A stretch of 64,000 nt of DNA from Arenimonas maotaiensis (GCF_014638745.1 NZ_BMFO01000001.1:596591-660590), one strand, 5' to 3'; positions 28,444-36,748 are shown, counted from the stretch's first letter. Numbers and translations are program-made. The notes: generated from the letters alone by a model not told the origin.

Positions 28444-28695
28444 TCAGTCGGAAGACGTGCCAGACGACGGCGGCGGGCTGGCGCTTTCGGCCAGGTTCTT
28501 CTTTTTGTCGCCGTTCTTCTTGAAGTCGGTCTCGTACCAGCCGGCGCCGGCCAAACGGAACCCGGGCGCGGTCACCTGGCGGGAAACGGCTTCTTTGCCG
28601 CAGGCCGGACAGACGCTCGGGTCGGCGTCGGACAGTTTCTGCAGGCGCTCGAAACGGTGGCCGCAGGCGGAACAGGCGAAATCGTAGATGGGCAT
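28444..28695 (-). CDS. FmdB-type zinc ribbon protein
   Basis: 83 residues. The N-terminal half is a zinc ribbon with CxxC pairs at Cys8/Cys11 and Cys29/Cys32 and the family start MPIYDFACSACGHRFE. The C-terminal half is polar and low-complexity (Lys, Ser, Pro). The family is regarded as putative regulatory or nucleic-acid binding; its role is not known. The nearest upstream gene on the strand is the ABC-F ATPase, 48 bp away. Confidence 0.85.
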   Translation of the reverse strand: MPIYDFACSACGHRFERLQKLSDADPSVCPACGKEAVSRQVTAPGFRLAGAGWYETDFKKNGDKKKNLAESASPPPSSGTSSD

Positions 28696-28743
28696 GGGTT
28701 CGGTGCTCCAGGCGAAAACGGGTGACGGGAATATAGGACCTGA

Positions 28744-30630
28744 TCAGCCCTGTTCAAGGGCTTCGTAGGCCGCCAGCCAATCGGCTTCGGCGCCGGCGCG
28801 CTCGGCCTCCAGCTTGCGCTGCTGTTCGCCCAGCTGCAGCAGCACCGCGCCGCCGTCGGACTGGTACAGCTCCGGCCGCGCCATTTCCTCCTGGATGTGC
28901 GCGAGCTGCGAATCCAGCTCGGCCATGCGTTTTTCCAGCTTCTCGACCTGCTTCTGCAGCTTGCCGAGTTCGGCCTGCGATTTCGGCGCGGCCTTGGGCT
29001 TGGCCGCTTCGACCTTGGCCTCGCTGCGCGCCTTGCTGGCGGCCTGGTCGAGTTTGGTGCTGCGCGCCTTCAGCCAGACGGCGTATTCGTCCAAATCGCC
29101 GTTGAACGGCTCGACATGGCCGTCGGCCACGCGCCAGAAGGTCTCGCTGACCAAGCCGATCAGGTGGCGGTCGTGCGAGACCAGCACGATGGCGCCGTCG
29201 AAATCGCTGAGCGCCTCGGCCAAGGCCTCGCGCATGTCGATGTCGAGGTGGTTGGTCGGTTCGTCGAGCAGCAGCACGTTCGGCTGGCGGTAGGCGATCA
29301 GCGCCAAGGCCAGACGCGCGCGCTCGCCGCCGGAGAAGCCGTCGACCGACTCGAACGCGCGGTCGCCGACGAAATACCACTGGCCGAGGAAGTTGCGCAG
29401 GGCCTGCTCGCCGGCGTCCGGCGCGATTTCCTTCAGATGCCACATCGGGCTCTGGCCTTCGGTCAGGCTTTCCACCGTGTGTTGGGCGAAATAGCCGATG
29501 CGCAGGTCCGGATGCGCCACGCGCTCGCCGTCGATCAACGGCAATTCGCCGACCAGGGTCTTCACCAAGGTCGATTTGCCGGCGCCGTTCGGACCGAGCA
29601 GACCGACCCGGTCGCCGGCCTCAAGCCCGAAGCCGACCTGCTCCAGGATGCGCGCGCCGGCGCCGTAGCCGCAATCGGCGCCGTTCAGGCGGATCAGCGA
29701 ATGCGGCAATTTGGCCGGCTGGCCGAACTGGATGTGCATCGCGCGTTCGGCGCGCACCGCCTCGGTGCCGGCCAGCTTGGCCAGGCGCTTCATGCGCGAC
29801 TGCGCCTGTTTGGCCTTGCTGGCTTTGGCCTTGAAGCGGTCGATGAACTTCTGCAGGTGCTCGCGCTCGGCCTGCTCCTTCTCGAAGCTGATCTGCTGCA
29901 GGCGCAGGTGCTCGGCGCGCTGGCGCTCGAAACTGGTGTAGTCGCCGGTGTACAGCTTGGCGCGGCCGTCGTTCAGATGCAGCGTATGGGTGCAGACGCC
30001 GTCGAGGAACTCGCGGTCGTGCGAGATCAGCAGGATGGTGCCCGGATAACGCAGCAACCACTGTTCCAGCCAGAGCACGGCGTCGAGGTCGAGGTGGTTG
30101 GTCGGTTCGTCGAGCAGCAGCAGGTCCGACGGCTTCATCAACGCCCGCGCCAGGTTCAGGCGCACGCGCCAGCCGCCGGAGAAATCCGAGACCGGACGCA
30201 GATGGCTTTCGGCCGAGAAGCCGAGTCCGTGTAGCAGCTTGCCGGCGCGCGCCGGGGCGTCGTAGCCGCCGAGCTCGTCGAGCTTCTGGTGCGCGTCGGC
30301 GACCGCGTCGTAGTCCTCGGCGTCCATCGCCGCGGCTTCAGCGCGGATCACGTCGAACACGTCTTGGTCGCCGCTGAGCACGAAATCCAGGGCCGAATCC
30401 GGCAACGACGGCGTTTCCTGCGCGACGCTGGCGATGCGTAGCCGGGTCGGCATGTCGATGTCGCCGCGGTCGGCCTCGACTTCGCCCAAAATGGCGGCGA
30501 ACAGGCTGGATTTACCGCAGCCGTTACGCCCGACCACGCCGACGCGGGTGCCGGAATGCAGGGTCAGGTCGATGTCGGACAGCAGCAGGCGCTCGCCGCG
30601 GCGCAGCGCGAAATTGCGGAAGGCGATCAT
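28744..30630 (-). CDS. ABC-F family ATPase (YheS/Uup-like)
   Basis: 628 residues with two ABC ATPase domains and no membrane helices. Walker A GRNGCGKSS (about 35-43) and GPNGAGKST (about 347-355); ABC signatures FSGGWRVRLNLARAL and FSGGERARLALALI; both Walker B sites read LLLDEPTNHLD. Between them lies the interdomain linker (about 240-300, Arg/Lys/Gln-rich) that enters the ribosome in this family. C-terminal ~100 residues are a coiled coil. ABC-F proteins act on stalled ribosomes; by order of motifs it is closest to YheS. Followed by a 4 bp overlap with pyrB upstream. Confidence 0.9.
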   Translation of the reverse strand: MIAFRNFALRRGERLLLSDIDLTLHSGTRVGVVGRNGCGKSSLFAAILGEVEADRGDIDMPTRLRIASVAQETPSLPDSALDFVLSGDQDVFDVIRAEAAAMDAEDYDAVADAHQKLDELGGYDAPARAGKLLHGLGFSAESHLRPVSDFSGGWRVRLNLARALMKPSDLLLLDEPTNHLDLDAVLWLEQWLLRYPGTILLISHDREFLDGVCTHTLHLNDGRAKLYTGDYTSFERQRAEHLRLQQISFEKEQAEREHLQKFIDRFKAKASKAKQAQSRMKRLAKLAGTEAVRAERAMHIQFGQPAKLPHSLIRLNGADCGYGAGARILEQVGFGLEAGDRVGLLGPNGAGKSTLVKTLVGELPLIDGERVAHPDLRIGYFAQHTVESLTEGQSPMWHLKEIAPDAGEQALRNFLGQWYFVGDRAFESVDGFSGGERARLALALIAYRQPNVLLLDEPTNHLDIDMREALAEALSDFDGAIVLVSHDRHLIGLVSETFWRVADGHVEPFNGDLDEYAVWLKARSTKLDQAASKARSEAKVEAAKPKAAPKSQAELGKLQKQVEKLEKRMAELDSQLAHIQEEMARPELYQSDGGAVLLQLGEQQRKLEAERAGAEADWLAAYEALEQG

Positions 30631-31550
30631 TCGGCGAACACCGCCTGCAACGCGGCCATGCGCACCGCCACGCCGTTGGCGACCTGGGCCAGAATGGCCG
30701 ACTGCGGGCCGTCGGCGACGGCGTCGGCGATCTCCACGCCGCGGTTCATCGGCCCCGGATGCATGACCATAGCATCCGGCTTGGCCAAGGCCAGGCGGCG
30801 GCCGTCCAGTCCGTAGTCGGCGAAGTATTCCTCCAGCGATGCGACCAGGCCCTGTTCCATGCGTTCACGCTGCAGGCGCAGCATCATCACCACGTCGGCG
30901 CCGGCCAACGCCTCGTCGAAGCGCACGAAACGGCGGCAGCCGTCGAGCGTCGCGTCGTCCGGCATCAGCGCATCCGGGCCGCACACGCGGATGTCGGTGC
31001 AGCCCAAGGCCTTCAGGGCCTGCAGGTCGGAACGGGCGACGCGCGAGTGCCGGATGTCGCCGCACAGCGCCACGCTCAGGCGGCCGAAGTCGGCGCCTTT
31101 GCGCTGGCGGATGGTCAACATGTCGAGCAGACCCTGGGTCGGGTGGTTGCTGCGGCCGTCGCCGGCGTTGATCAGCCGCGTTTCCGGCTTGGCGGCGGCG
31201 GCCAATTCGTGCAGGCCGCCGTCGACCGCGGTGCGCACGATGAAGCAGTCGACGCCCATCGCCTCCAGGTTGCGCAGGGTGTCGACCGCGGTCTCGCCCT
31301 TCTTGCCGCTGGAGGTGGCGGCGTCGAACGCCAGCACGTCGGCGCCCAGGCGCGTGGCGGCCAGCTGGAACGAAGCGCGGGTGCGGGTGGACGGTTCGAA
31401 GAACAGGGTGCAGACGGTGCGGCCGCGCAGGCTGTCGCGCATACCGGTGCCGGCCAGGGCGTCCGGCCGAAGGGCGTCGGCGCGGTCGAGCAGGCCGCGC
31501 AAAGCGGCGACATCGAAATCGGCAAGGGAAATCAGGTGGCGCGGATTCAT
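30627..31550 (-). CDS. pyrB: Aspartate carbamoyltransferase catalytic subunit
   Basis: 307 residues. Carbamoyl phosphate plus aspartate to carbamoyl aspartate, second step of pyrimidine synthesis. Motifs: FEPSTRTRASF at 51-61 (carbamoyl-phosphate site), SSGKKGETAVDTL (80-92), the HPTQG at 136-140, and HPGPMNRGVEI at 264-274. No pyrI regulatory subunit and no pyrC-like pseudo-subunit is adjacent. ATG fixed by a 4 bp overlap; it follows ruvX, as in many gammaproteobacteria (yqgE-ruvX-pyrB). Confidence 0.96.
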   Translation of the reverse strand: MNPRHLISLADFDVAALRGLLDRADALRPDALAGTGMRDSLRGRTVCTLFFEPSTRTRASFQLAATRLGADVLAFDAATSSGKKGETAVDTLRNLEAMGVDCFIVRTAVDGGLHELAAAAKPETRLINAGDGRSNHPTQGLLDMLTIRQRKGADFGRLSVALCGDIRHSRVARSDLQALKALGCTDIRVCGPDALMPDDATLDGCRRFVRFDEALAGADVVMMLRLQRERMEQGLVASLEEYFADYGLDGRRLALAKPDAMVMHPGPMNRGVEIADAVADGPQSAILAQVANGVAVRMAALQAVFAE

Positions 31551-32017
31551 GCGATGGCGTCCAGTTCGGTACGGTTGTGCGGTTGCTGGAACCAACGTTC
31601 CAGGATGATGACGGCCGCCCAGGCGTCGAGTTGGTCGGCTTGGTGGCGTTTGGCCTCGCCGCGCGCGCGGCTTTCGGCGAAGCGTTGCGCGGCCTCGATC
31701 GAGCTGTTGCGCTCGTCCATGAAACTGATCGGCTTGCCGTAGCGCTGCTGCAGGGCGCGCGCGAAACGGATGGCTTTGTCGCGCGCGGGCTGGTTGTCGC
31801 CGTCCTGGGTCAGCGGATTGCCGACCACCAGACCGTCGGGCATCCAATCGCGCATCCAGGCGTCCAAGGCCGGCCAATCCGGGCCGGCCTCGTGGACGTC
31901 GAGAATGCCGACCGGGCGCGCGGTGCCGGACAGGCTGTTGCCGACCGCGACGCCAGTACGGCGGGCGCCGACATCGAACGCCAGCACGGTCAGCACGCCG
32001 GCCTGCTGCCAAGCCAT
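31547..32017 (-). CDS. ruvX: Putative Holliday junction resolvase / pre-16S rRNA nuclease YqgF (RuvX)
   Basis: 156 residues, RNase H-like YqgF family; E. coli YqgF processes the 16S rRNA 5' end. Seen: AFDVGARRTGVAVG with the first catalytic Asp, DERNSSIEA with Asp-Glu, and DAWAAVIILERWF with the last Asp. The start overlaps the yqgE stop by one base (TGATG) and its stop overlaps pyrB. Confidence 0.93.
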   Translation of the reverse strand: MAWQQAGVLTVLAFDVGARRTGVAVGNSLSGTARPVGILDVHEAGPDWPALDAWMRDWMPDGLVVGNPLTQDGDNQPARDKAIRFARALQQRYGKPISFMDERNSSIEAAQRFAESRARGEAKRHQADQLDAWAAVIILERWFQQPHNRTELDAIA

Positions 32018-32580
32018 CAGGCGTGCCCCGTCTGGCTGGACAGGCGTGCCAAATCGATGCCCAATTGCCCGGCCGCCGCCTGCCAACGCCGGTCGATCGG
32101 CGCATCGAACAGGATGGCGTCCGAGGCCGGCGCATTCAACCAGGCGTTGTCGGCCAGCTCCTGCTCCAGCTGGCCGGGCGACCAGCCCGAGTAACCCAGC
32201 AGCACCAGGAAACGCGTGGGGCCGTGTCCGGCGGCCACGGCCTGCAATACGTCGCGCGAGGTCGACACGGTCAGGCCGTTGCCCAGATGCAGGCTGGAGT
32301 CCCAGCGGCCGCCGTCGGTGTGCAGCACGAAGCCGCGTTCGGGGCTGACCGGACCGCCGGACAGCACGGCGCGGGCGCGCACGGCCGGATCGCGGCAGGG
32401 CATCTGCAGTTGGTCGAACAGGCTGCCGAGGTCGAACTCGGAATCCTGGTTGAGCACCAGGCCCATGGCGCCTTGCTCGTCGTGTTGACAGACCAGGCAC
32501 ACCGAGCGCGCGAAATAATCGTCCTGCAGCCCGGGCATGGCGATCAGCAGCTGTTCGGCGAGGGAGGTGGCGTTCGGCAT
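32017..32580 (-). CDS. YqgE/AlgH family protein
   Basis: 187 residues, YqgE/AlgH (DUF179) family with the conserved starts LLIAMPGLQDDYFARSV, GAMGLVLN and RFLVLLGYSGWSPGQLEQEL. AlgH was linked to alginate regulation in Pseudomonas but its biochemical role is unknown. ATG at 32580 begins the family-typical N-terminus; the open frame upstream crosses a gene on the other strand. First gene of yqgE-ruvX-pyrB-ABC-F. Confidence 0.93.
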   Translation of the reverse strand: MPNATSLAEQLLIAMPGLQDDYFARSVCLVCQHDEQGAMGLVLNQDSEFDLGSLFDQLQMPCRDPAVRARAVLSGGPVSPERGFVLHTDGGRWDSSLHLGNGLTVSTSRDVLQAVAAGHGPTRFLVLLGYSGWSPGQLEQELADNAWLNAPASDAILFDAPIDRRWQAAAGQLGIDLARLSSQTGHA

Positions 32581-32623
32581 GGCGCTATTGTACCGCGGCG
32601 GTGCCGGCTTTATCCGCCATTCA

Positions 32624-32652
32624 TTGAGGGGCCGGCGCGCTCGGGCTACACT
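32624..32652 (+). promoter_or_regulatory. Candidate sigma-70 promoter of the beta-lactamase-like gene
   Basis: TTGAGG (32624-32629), 17 bp, TACACT (32647-32652), 28 bp before the start codon. On the other strand TACAAT (32592-32587) precedes yqgE by 6 bp, so the two genes have divergent promoters in 100 bp. Confidence 0.5.
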
Positions 32653-32680
32653 ACCGACAGCCCTCCATCCGGCACCTCCG

Positions 32681-33973
32681 ATGACCGAACGCCGCCGCCT
32701 GCCCGCCGTATTCGCCGCCTGCGCCGTCCTGCTGTGCGCCACCGGATTGCCGTCGGCGCGCAGCCAGAGCCTGAAACCGGTCGCCACCGGCAATGAACCG
32801 CCGCTGGCGGCGGCGACTCCGGCAAGCGCGCGCAGCGCGCGTGCGCCGGTACGCGACCTGTCTTCGGATGCGAAGGAAATGGAAGCGTTGGCCGAAACCT
32901 TCGTGGCGCGGCGCCGGATTCCCGGCATGGCCATGGCCTTGGTGCAGGACGGCCGCATCCTGTCGGCGCGCGGCTACGGCGTGACCGACGTCCGCAACCC
33001 GCAGCCGATCGGCGCCGACACCGTGTTCCGCGTGGCCTCGCTGTCGAAAGCCTTCGCCGCGACCTTGACCGGCATCCTGGTCGAAGAGCAGGCGCTCGGC
33101 TGGGACACGCCGGTCTCGAAGCAGCTGCCGGCGTTCAAGCTGCGCGATTTCGCCGCGTCGCAGCGGCTGACCGTCAGCGACATCCTGAGCCACCAGGTCG
33201 GCTTGGCCAAGAACACCTACGACCGCGACCTGGAAAGCAGCGTGCCGTATCCGTTGCTGGCCGAACGCCTGTCCAACGCGCCGATGGCCTGCACGCCCGG
33301 CGACTGCTACGGTTACCAGAACATCGCCTACAGCCTGATCGGCGACATGGTGTTCGCGGTCACCGGCGATTTCTACAGCCACCAGGTCGAGAAGAAGATC
33401 TTCGTGCCGCTGGGCATGCGCCACGCCACCTACGGCCGCGACGCGTTGATGGCCAACGCCAGCTGGGCCAAACCGCACGTCGCCACCGGCAAAGGCTGGA
33501 CCTCGACGGTGCCGAACGAAAACTACTACCATGTGCCGCCGGCGGCCGGCGTCAACGCCAGCATCCAGGACATGGCGCAATGGACCAACGCGCAGCTGGG
33601 CCATCATCCGGACGTGCTGTCGCCATCCCTGCTGGAGAAAATCCACACGCCGCAGGTCAATACGCCCGGGGAATTGAGGTCATCGGGCTGGCGCGCCGAG
33701 CGGTTGAGCCGCGCGGCCTATGCCTTGGGGTGGCGGGTGTTCACCTACCGCGGCCAAAAGCTCGTGTTCCATGGCGGCGCCGTGCGCGGCTACCGTGCCT
33801 TCATCGCCTTCCTGCCGGAGCAGGACGTCGGCATCGTGGCCCTCTGGAACAGCGAAAGCGCGTCGCCCTCGGCGTTCCTGCCGGCCTGGATCGACCGCGC
33901 CTTGGGCATACGGGAACGTGACTGGCTGGAACTCGAAGGCGGCGCCGAAAACACCGCAGCCGGCGCCGATTGA
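32681..33973 (+). CDS. Exported serine hydrolase, beta-lactamase class C / penicillin-binding-like
   Basis: 430 residues with a signal peptide (1-29, cleavage after ARSQ region) and a beta-lactamase/transpeptidase-fold domain. The three active-site motifs are present: SLSK (Ser120, Lys123), YQN (Tyr212, Asn214) and HGG (364-366, in place of KTG). An HGG third motif is typical of esterase/peptidase-like members such as EstB and DD-peptidase relatives, so hydrolysis of beta-lactams is not implied. An Ala/Pro-rich stretch separates the signal peptide from the domain. ATG chosen because it begins the signal peptide and lies 28 bp from a good promoter. Confidence 0.88.
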   Translation: MTERRRLPAVFAACAVLLCATGLPSARSQSLKPVATGNEPPLAAATPASARSARAPVRDLSSDAKEMEALAETFVARRRIPGMAMALVQDGRILSARGYGVTDVRNPQPIGADTVFRVASLSKAFAATLTGILVEEQALGWDTPVSKQLPAFKLRDFAASQRLTVSDILSHQVGLAKNTYDRDLESSVPYPLLAERLSNAPMACTPGDCYGYQNIAYSLIGDMVFAVTGDFYSHQVEKKIFVPLGMRHATYGRDALMANASWAKPHVATGKGWTSTVPNENYYHVPPAAGVNASIQDMAQWTNAQLGHHPDVLSPSLLEKIHTPQVNTPGELRSSGWRAERLSRAAYALGWRVFTYRGQKLVFHGGAVRGYRAFIAFLPEQDVGIVALWNSESASPSAFLPAWIDRALGIRERDWLELEGGAENTAAGAD

Positions 33974-33989
33974 ATCCGGATCGCCCAAA

Positions 33990-34029
33990 TAAAAGCCCCC
34001 TCTTGACCCTGGGCGGAATCAAGAGGGGG
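33990..34029 (-). terminator. Intrinsic terminator of the histone H1-like gene
   Basis: Perfect 11 bp stem CCCCCTCTTGA (33996-34006) with TCAAGAGGGGG (34019-34029). On the minus strand it is followed by CTTTTATTT. Placed 28 bp after the H1-like stop codon and also 20 bp after the convergent beta-lactamase-like gene. Confidence 0.8.
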
Positions 34030-34057
34030 TGATGTTACGGTAATCGGTGCAGCTGGA

Positions 34058-34462
34058 TCAGATCGCCGGAGCAGCCGGGGCAGCCGGAGCGGCCGGGGCG
34101 GCGGCTTTCTTCTTAACTACTTTTTTTTTAGCAGCCGGTTTTTTGGCGGCTTTCTTGGCGGCCGGCTTTTTGGCGGCGGCTTTCTTGGCGGCCGGCTTCT
34201 TGGCGGCGGCCTTCTTCACCACTTTCTTGGCGGCTTTCTTGGCGACTTTCTTCACAACCTTTTTGGCGGCTTTCTTGGCGGCCGGCTTCTTGGCGGCGGC
34301 CTTCTTCACCACTTTCTTGGCGGCTTTCTTGGCGGCTGGCTTTTTGGCGGCGGCTTTCTTCACCACTTTCTTGGCGGCCGGCTTTTTGGCGGCGGCTTTC
34401 TTCACGACTTTCTTGGCGGCTTTCTTAGCGGCCGGTTTCTTTGCAGCTTTCTTGGTAGCCAT
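34058..34462 (-). CDS. Histone H1-like Lys/Ala-rich DNA-binding protein
   Basis: 134 residues made almost wholly of Lys, Ala, Pro and Val in irregular repeats of KKAAAKKPAAKK and KKVVKK, ending with a Pro/Ala tail (AAPAAPAAPAAPAI). Such proteins resemble the C-terminal tail of eukaryotic H1 (AlgP, HctB, BpH1-type) and bind DNA by charge. No folded domain is visible. The ATG at 34462 follows GAGGAG with good spacing. Codons alternate AAG/AAA and GCC, giving near-repeated DNA of about 30-40 bp units that may slip, so length probably varies between strains. The terminator lies directly downstream; no operon partner. Confidence 0.9.
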   Translation of the reverse strand: MATKKAAKKPAAKKAAKKVVKKAAAKKPAAKKVVKKAAAKKPAAKKAAKKVVKKAAAKKPAAKKAAKKVVKKVAKKAAKKVVKKAAAKKPAAKKAAAKKPAAKKAAKKPAAKKKVVKKKAAAPAAPAAPAAPAI

Positions 34463-34527
34463 GGTCAACTCCTCGTCAGTTGGCTTTGGAACGGTAGGTA
34501 GTATCAAAGTGCCCAGGTGGAACAATG

Positions 34528-34568
34528 GCCGGGAAGGGCTCCCGGCAAGACCGCCGGCATGCCGGCGG
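34528..34568. repeat. Two adjacent inverted repeats in the H1-like gene leader
   Basis: A perfect 18 bp palindrome CCGCCGGCATGCCGGCGG (34551-34568) and a hairpin GCCGGGA / TCCCGGC (34528-34534 with 34540-34546). Both could fold in the 5' leader of the H1-like transcript or form a binding site. Confidence 0.45.
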
Positions 34569-34605
34569 AAAAAAAGACACCCGACGCCTTGCGGAGCCGG
34601 GTGCC
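34569..34605 (-). terminator. Intrinsic terminator of the candidate small RNA
   Basis: Stem CACCCG (34578-34583) with CGGGTG (34598-34603) on a G+C-rich hairpin; on the minus strand it is followed by TC then seven T. It lies 107 bp before the H1-like start codon, so a transcript starting farther upstream should stop here or read through by choice. Confidence 0.55.
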
Positions 34606-34749
34606 GTGAAGAAGACGAGCCGATCGCTTCGATTCCGAAACGGTTTTCGCGGGGGAAGAAGACTTCTCAATTGCCGGCAAACAATCGATGGCGTTTGCTT
34701 GGATTGTGGAGGACGTCTTGATCACTCGGCTCGATTCGCGTGGAACACA
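34577..34749 (-). ncRNA. Candidate small RNA of about 175 nt
   Basis: Bounded by a TTGACA promoter-like element ending near 34756 and an intrinsic terminator at 34605-34569, both on the minus strand. The predicted transcript carries the CU-rich motif GUCUUCUUC twice (opposite GAAGAAGAC at 34608-34616 and 34655-34663) plus GACGUCCUCC; such C/U-rich single strands can pair to Shine-Dalgarno sequences, as in several known sRNAs. No match to 6S, tmRNA or SRP RNA was recognised. It could instead be the attenuated leader of the H1-like gene downstream. Confidence 0.35.
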
Positions 34750-34755
34750 AGTGAA

Positions 34756-34784
34756 AGCTAAATCAAGTGTTTTTGCGATGTCAA
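34756..34784 (-). promoter_or_regulatory. Candidate promoter of the small RNA
   Basis: Perfect -35 TTGACA at 34784-34779. The -10 is weak: TTTAGC, TTAGCT or TAGCTT at 16, 17 or 18 bp spacing. Expected start near 34749. Confidence 0.4.
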
Positions 34785-34795
34785 CACTTTTATTG

Positions 34796-34830
34796 AAAAA
34801 AAAACCGACCCGCCGCGGCAACTTGCCGGC
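34796..34830 (-). terminator. Possible weak terminator upstream of the candidate small RNA
   Basis: Hairpin with bulge (34810-34820 with 34822-34830) followed on the minus strand, after six bases, by eight T (34803-34796). The distance to the T run makes it a poor terminator. Confidence 0.25.
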
Positions 34831-35068
34831 GAGACGATGGGGACGATCGGCGGCATCGCACCGCAGCGACCGGAGATTTTTTTTCGTCGCGCTGGAAGCC
34901 TTGAAAACAAAGGGCTGCAGCGTGTTCCGAAAACGCGCACGACCGGCGCCGGAAGAACGCGGGAGGGAATCGGACAGGCCGGATGCGTGCCGCGACGGCG
35001 GCGCCGCAGACGGAAAATTTTGCCTGCGGCGCATTCCGGAATCGGGAAAAACGCGAAACTGCGCGAAA

Positions 35069-35091
35069 TTTTCCGTCATGCGGACGGAAAA
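35069..35091. repeat. Second hairpin beyond the gcvH terminator
   Basis: Perfect 9 bp stem TTTTCCGTC (35069-35077) with GACGGAAAA (35083-35091). It shares its A/T end with the terminator hairpin and may be a back-up terminator or protect an RNA end. Confidence 0.45.
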
Positions 35092-35111
35092 AAGCCCGCA
35101 TGCGCGGGCTT
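35088..35111 (-). terminator. Intrinsic terminator of gcvH
   Basis: Stem AAGCCCGC (35092-35099) with GCGGGCTT (35104-35111), followed on the minus strand by six T. It lies 38 bp past the gcvH stop. Confidence 0.85.
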
Positions 35112-35148
35112 CGTTTTCCATCGTCCGGCCGACGCGGCGGCGAACGGA

Positions 35149-35544
35149 TCAGTGGCTTTCGTCTTCGAGCAGGGCCGCGTAATCGTCGGGCGAGAGCAGC
35201 TCGGCGACCTGTTCCGGCTCGTCGAGCATGACCGTGAACAGCCAGCCTTCGCCGTAGGCGTCTTCGTTGATGGTTTCCGGCTTGTCGCTCAGCGCCTCGT
35301 TGACGGCGGTGACGGTGCCGGTGACCGGACTGTAGACGTCGGAGGCGGCCTTGACCGACTCGACCACCGCCGCCGCGGCGCCGGCCACGAGCTTGTCGCC
35401 GACGGCCGGCAGCTCGACGTACACCAGGTCGCCCAACAGGGACTGCGCATGCTCCGAAATGCCGACGGTGACGGTACCGCCATCCTCGACGCGCGCCCAT
35501 TCATGGGATTTCAGGAACTTCAAATCGCCGGGGATTTCGCTCAT
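35149..35544 (-). CDS. gcvH: Glycine cleavage system H protein
   Basis: 131 residues. Carries the lipoyl arm of the glycine cleavage complex; the lipoylated Lys sits in the conserved [15 protein letters not shown] near residue 64. It shuttles the methylamine from GcvP to GcvT. Second gene of a gcvT-gcvH pair, 68 bp after gcvT, with its own ribosome binding site (GAGAGACC region). Confidence 0.95.
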   Translation of the reverse strand: MSEIPGDLKFLKSHEWARVEDGGTVTVGISEHAQSLLGDLVYVELPAVGDKLVAGAAAAVVESVKAASDVYSPVTGTVTAVNEALSDKPETINEDAYGEGWLFTVMLDEPEQVAELLSPDDYAALLEDESH

Positions 35545-35612
35545 AACGGTCTCTCGCAGGGGGTTGGGTGGCGATAGTGTACCGCCAACGGATGGCGGCG
35601 TTAAGTCTTGAC

Positions 35613-36698
35613 TCAGACGCCGGACTGGGGCTTGCCGTCGCGCACGAACGGGTACTTCACCGCACGCAGCGGCAGGCGTTTGCCGCGGATGTCGACCTCG
35701 ACCGCGCCGACATCGCCGGCCGGCACGCGCGCCAAGGCGATCGACTTGCCGAGCGTGGGCGAGAAAGTGCCCGACAGGATCTCGCCCTGGCCGGAGGCGG
35801 CGAATACCGTCTGGCCGTGGCGCAGCACACCTTTCTCGTCCATCACCAGGCCGATCATCTGCCGGGCGTCGCCGGCGGCCGCCTGCGCTTCCAGCGCGTC
35901 ACGTCCGATGAAACCGCGGCCTTCGTCCAAGGTCACCGTCCATGCCAAACCGGCTTCGTACGGCGTGACCGTCTCGTCCATGTCCTGGCCGTACAGGGCC
36001 ATGCCCGCTTCCAGGCGCAGCGTATCGCGCGCGCCCAGGCCGCACGGACGGACGCCGGCGTCGGCCAAGCGGTTCCAGAACGCGACGGCCTGGTTTTCCG
36101 GCACCATGATCTCGAAGCCGTCCTCGCCGGTGTAACCGGTGCGCGCCACGAACAGGCCGTCCGCCTCGCAGGCGGCGAACTTGCCGAGCGCGCCGGCGCG
36201 TTCGGCGGCGTCCGGCGTCAGCAAGGCGAGCGTCTTGGCGCGGGCGTTCGGGCCCTGCACCGCGACCATGGCCAGGTCCGTGCGCTCGGTCAGGGTAAGC
36301 GCGAAGCCCTCGGCCTGCTTGGCCATCCAGGCCAAATCCTTGTCACGGGTCGAGGCGTTGACCACGACGCGGTAGAAGCGGTCGTCCAGGTAATACACGA
36401 TGAGATCGTCGATGACGCCGCCGGATTCGTTCAGCATGCAGGAATACAGGGCCTTGCCGGAGACCTTCAGCTTGTCGATCGAGTTGGCCAGCAGCCGGCG
36501 CAGATAATCGCGGACGCCATCGCCGTGCAGGTCGACCACGGTCATGTGCGAGACATCGAACATGCCGGCGTCGCGGCGGACGGCATGGTGCTCCTCGATC
36601 TGGGAGCCGTAATGGATCGGCATGTCCCAACCGCCGAAATCGACCATCTTGGCGCCGGCGTCGCGGTGGGTCTGGTTATAAATCGTCTTCTGGTTCAT
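35613..36698 (-). CDS. gcvT: Glycine cleavage system aminomethyltransferase (T protein)
   Basis: 361 residues. Transfers the methylene unit from H-protein to tetrahydrofolate, releasing ammonia. Conserved [22 protein letters not shown] start, GMFDVSHM, and [12 protein letters not shown] are visible, and the catalytic Asp is in the NASTRDKD region. The ATG at 36698 begins the family N-terminus. It pairs with gcvH while gcvP is about 8 kb away on the other strand. No riboswitch is visible in its 50 bp leader. Confidence 0.96.
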   Translation of the reverse strand: MNQKTIYNQTHRDAGAKMVDFGGWDMPIHYGSQIEEHHAVRRDAGMFDVSHMTVVDLHGDGVRDYLRRLLANSIDKLKVSGKALYSCMLNESGGVIDDLIVYYLDDRFYRVVVNASTRDKDLAWMAKQAEGFALTLTERTDLAMVAVQGPNARAKTLALLTPDAAERAGALGKFAACEADGLFVARTGYTGEDGFEIMVPENQAVAFWNRLADAGVRPCGLGARDTLRLEAGMALYGQDMDETVTPYEAGLAWTVTLDEGRGFIGRDALEAQAAAGDARQMIGLVMDEKGVLRHGQTVFAASGQGEILSGTFSPTLGKSIALARVPAGDVGAVEVDIRGKRLPLRAVKYPFVRDGKPQSGV

Positions 36699-36748
36699 AC
36701 GGGTCTCGGGCGTGCGCGGGAAAGCCGTATTATCGCATAGGCGCCGCG

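Larger units (their letters stand above)
34463..35148. other. 686 bp intergenic region with no convincing gene
   Basis: The longest gap in the window. It is visibly A+T-richer in patches (A and T runs at 34569-34575, 34796-34803 and 34876-34883) than the genes around it. It contains, in minus-strand order, the gcvH terminator and a second hairpin (35111-35069), a weak hairpin with a T8 run (34830-34796), a promoter-like element (34784-34756), a terminator hairpin (34605-34569), two more inverted repeats (34551-34568 and 34528-34546) and the H1-like gene leader. Long open frames across it show no domain, poor codon use and run through the hairpins. Confidence 0.7.

Noticed and set aside
34058-34462. 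Repeated DNA in the H1-like gene as a possible CRISPR or tandem-repeat array
   Set aside because: Units vary and are explained by Lys/Ala codons in a real reading frame; no spacers or cas genes.
34504-35121. 205-codon open frame on the minus strand in the intergenic region
   Set aside because: Runs through terminators, has no domain, odd codon use and no ribosome binding site.
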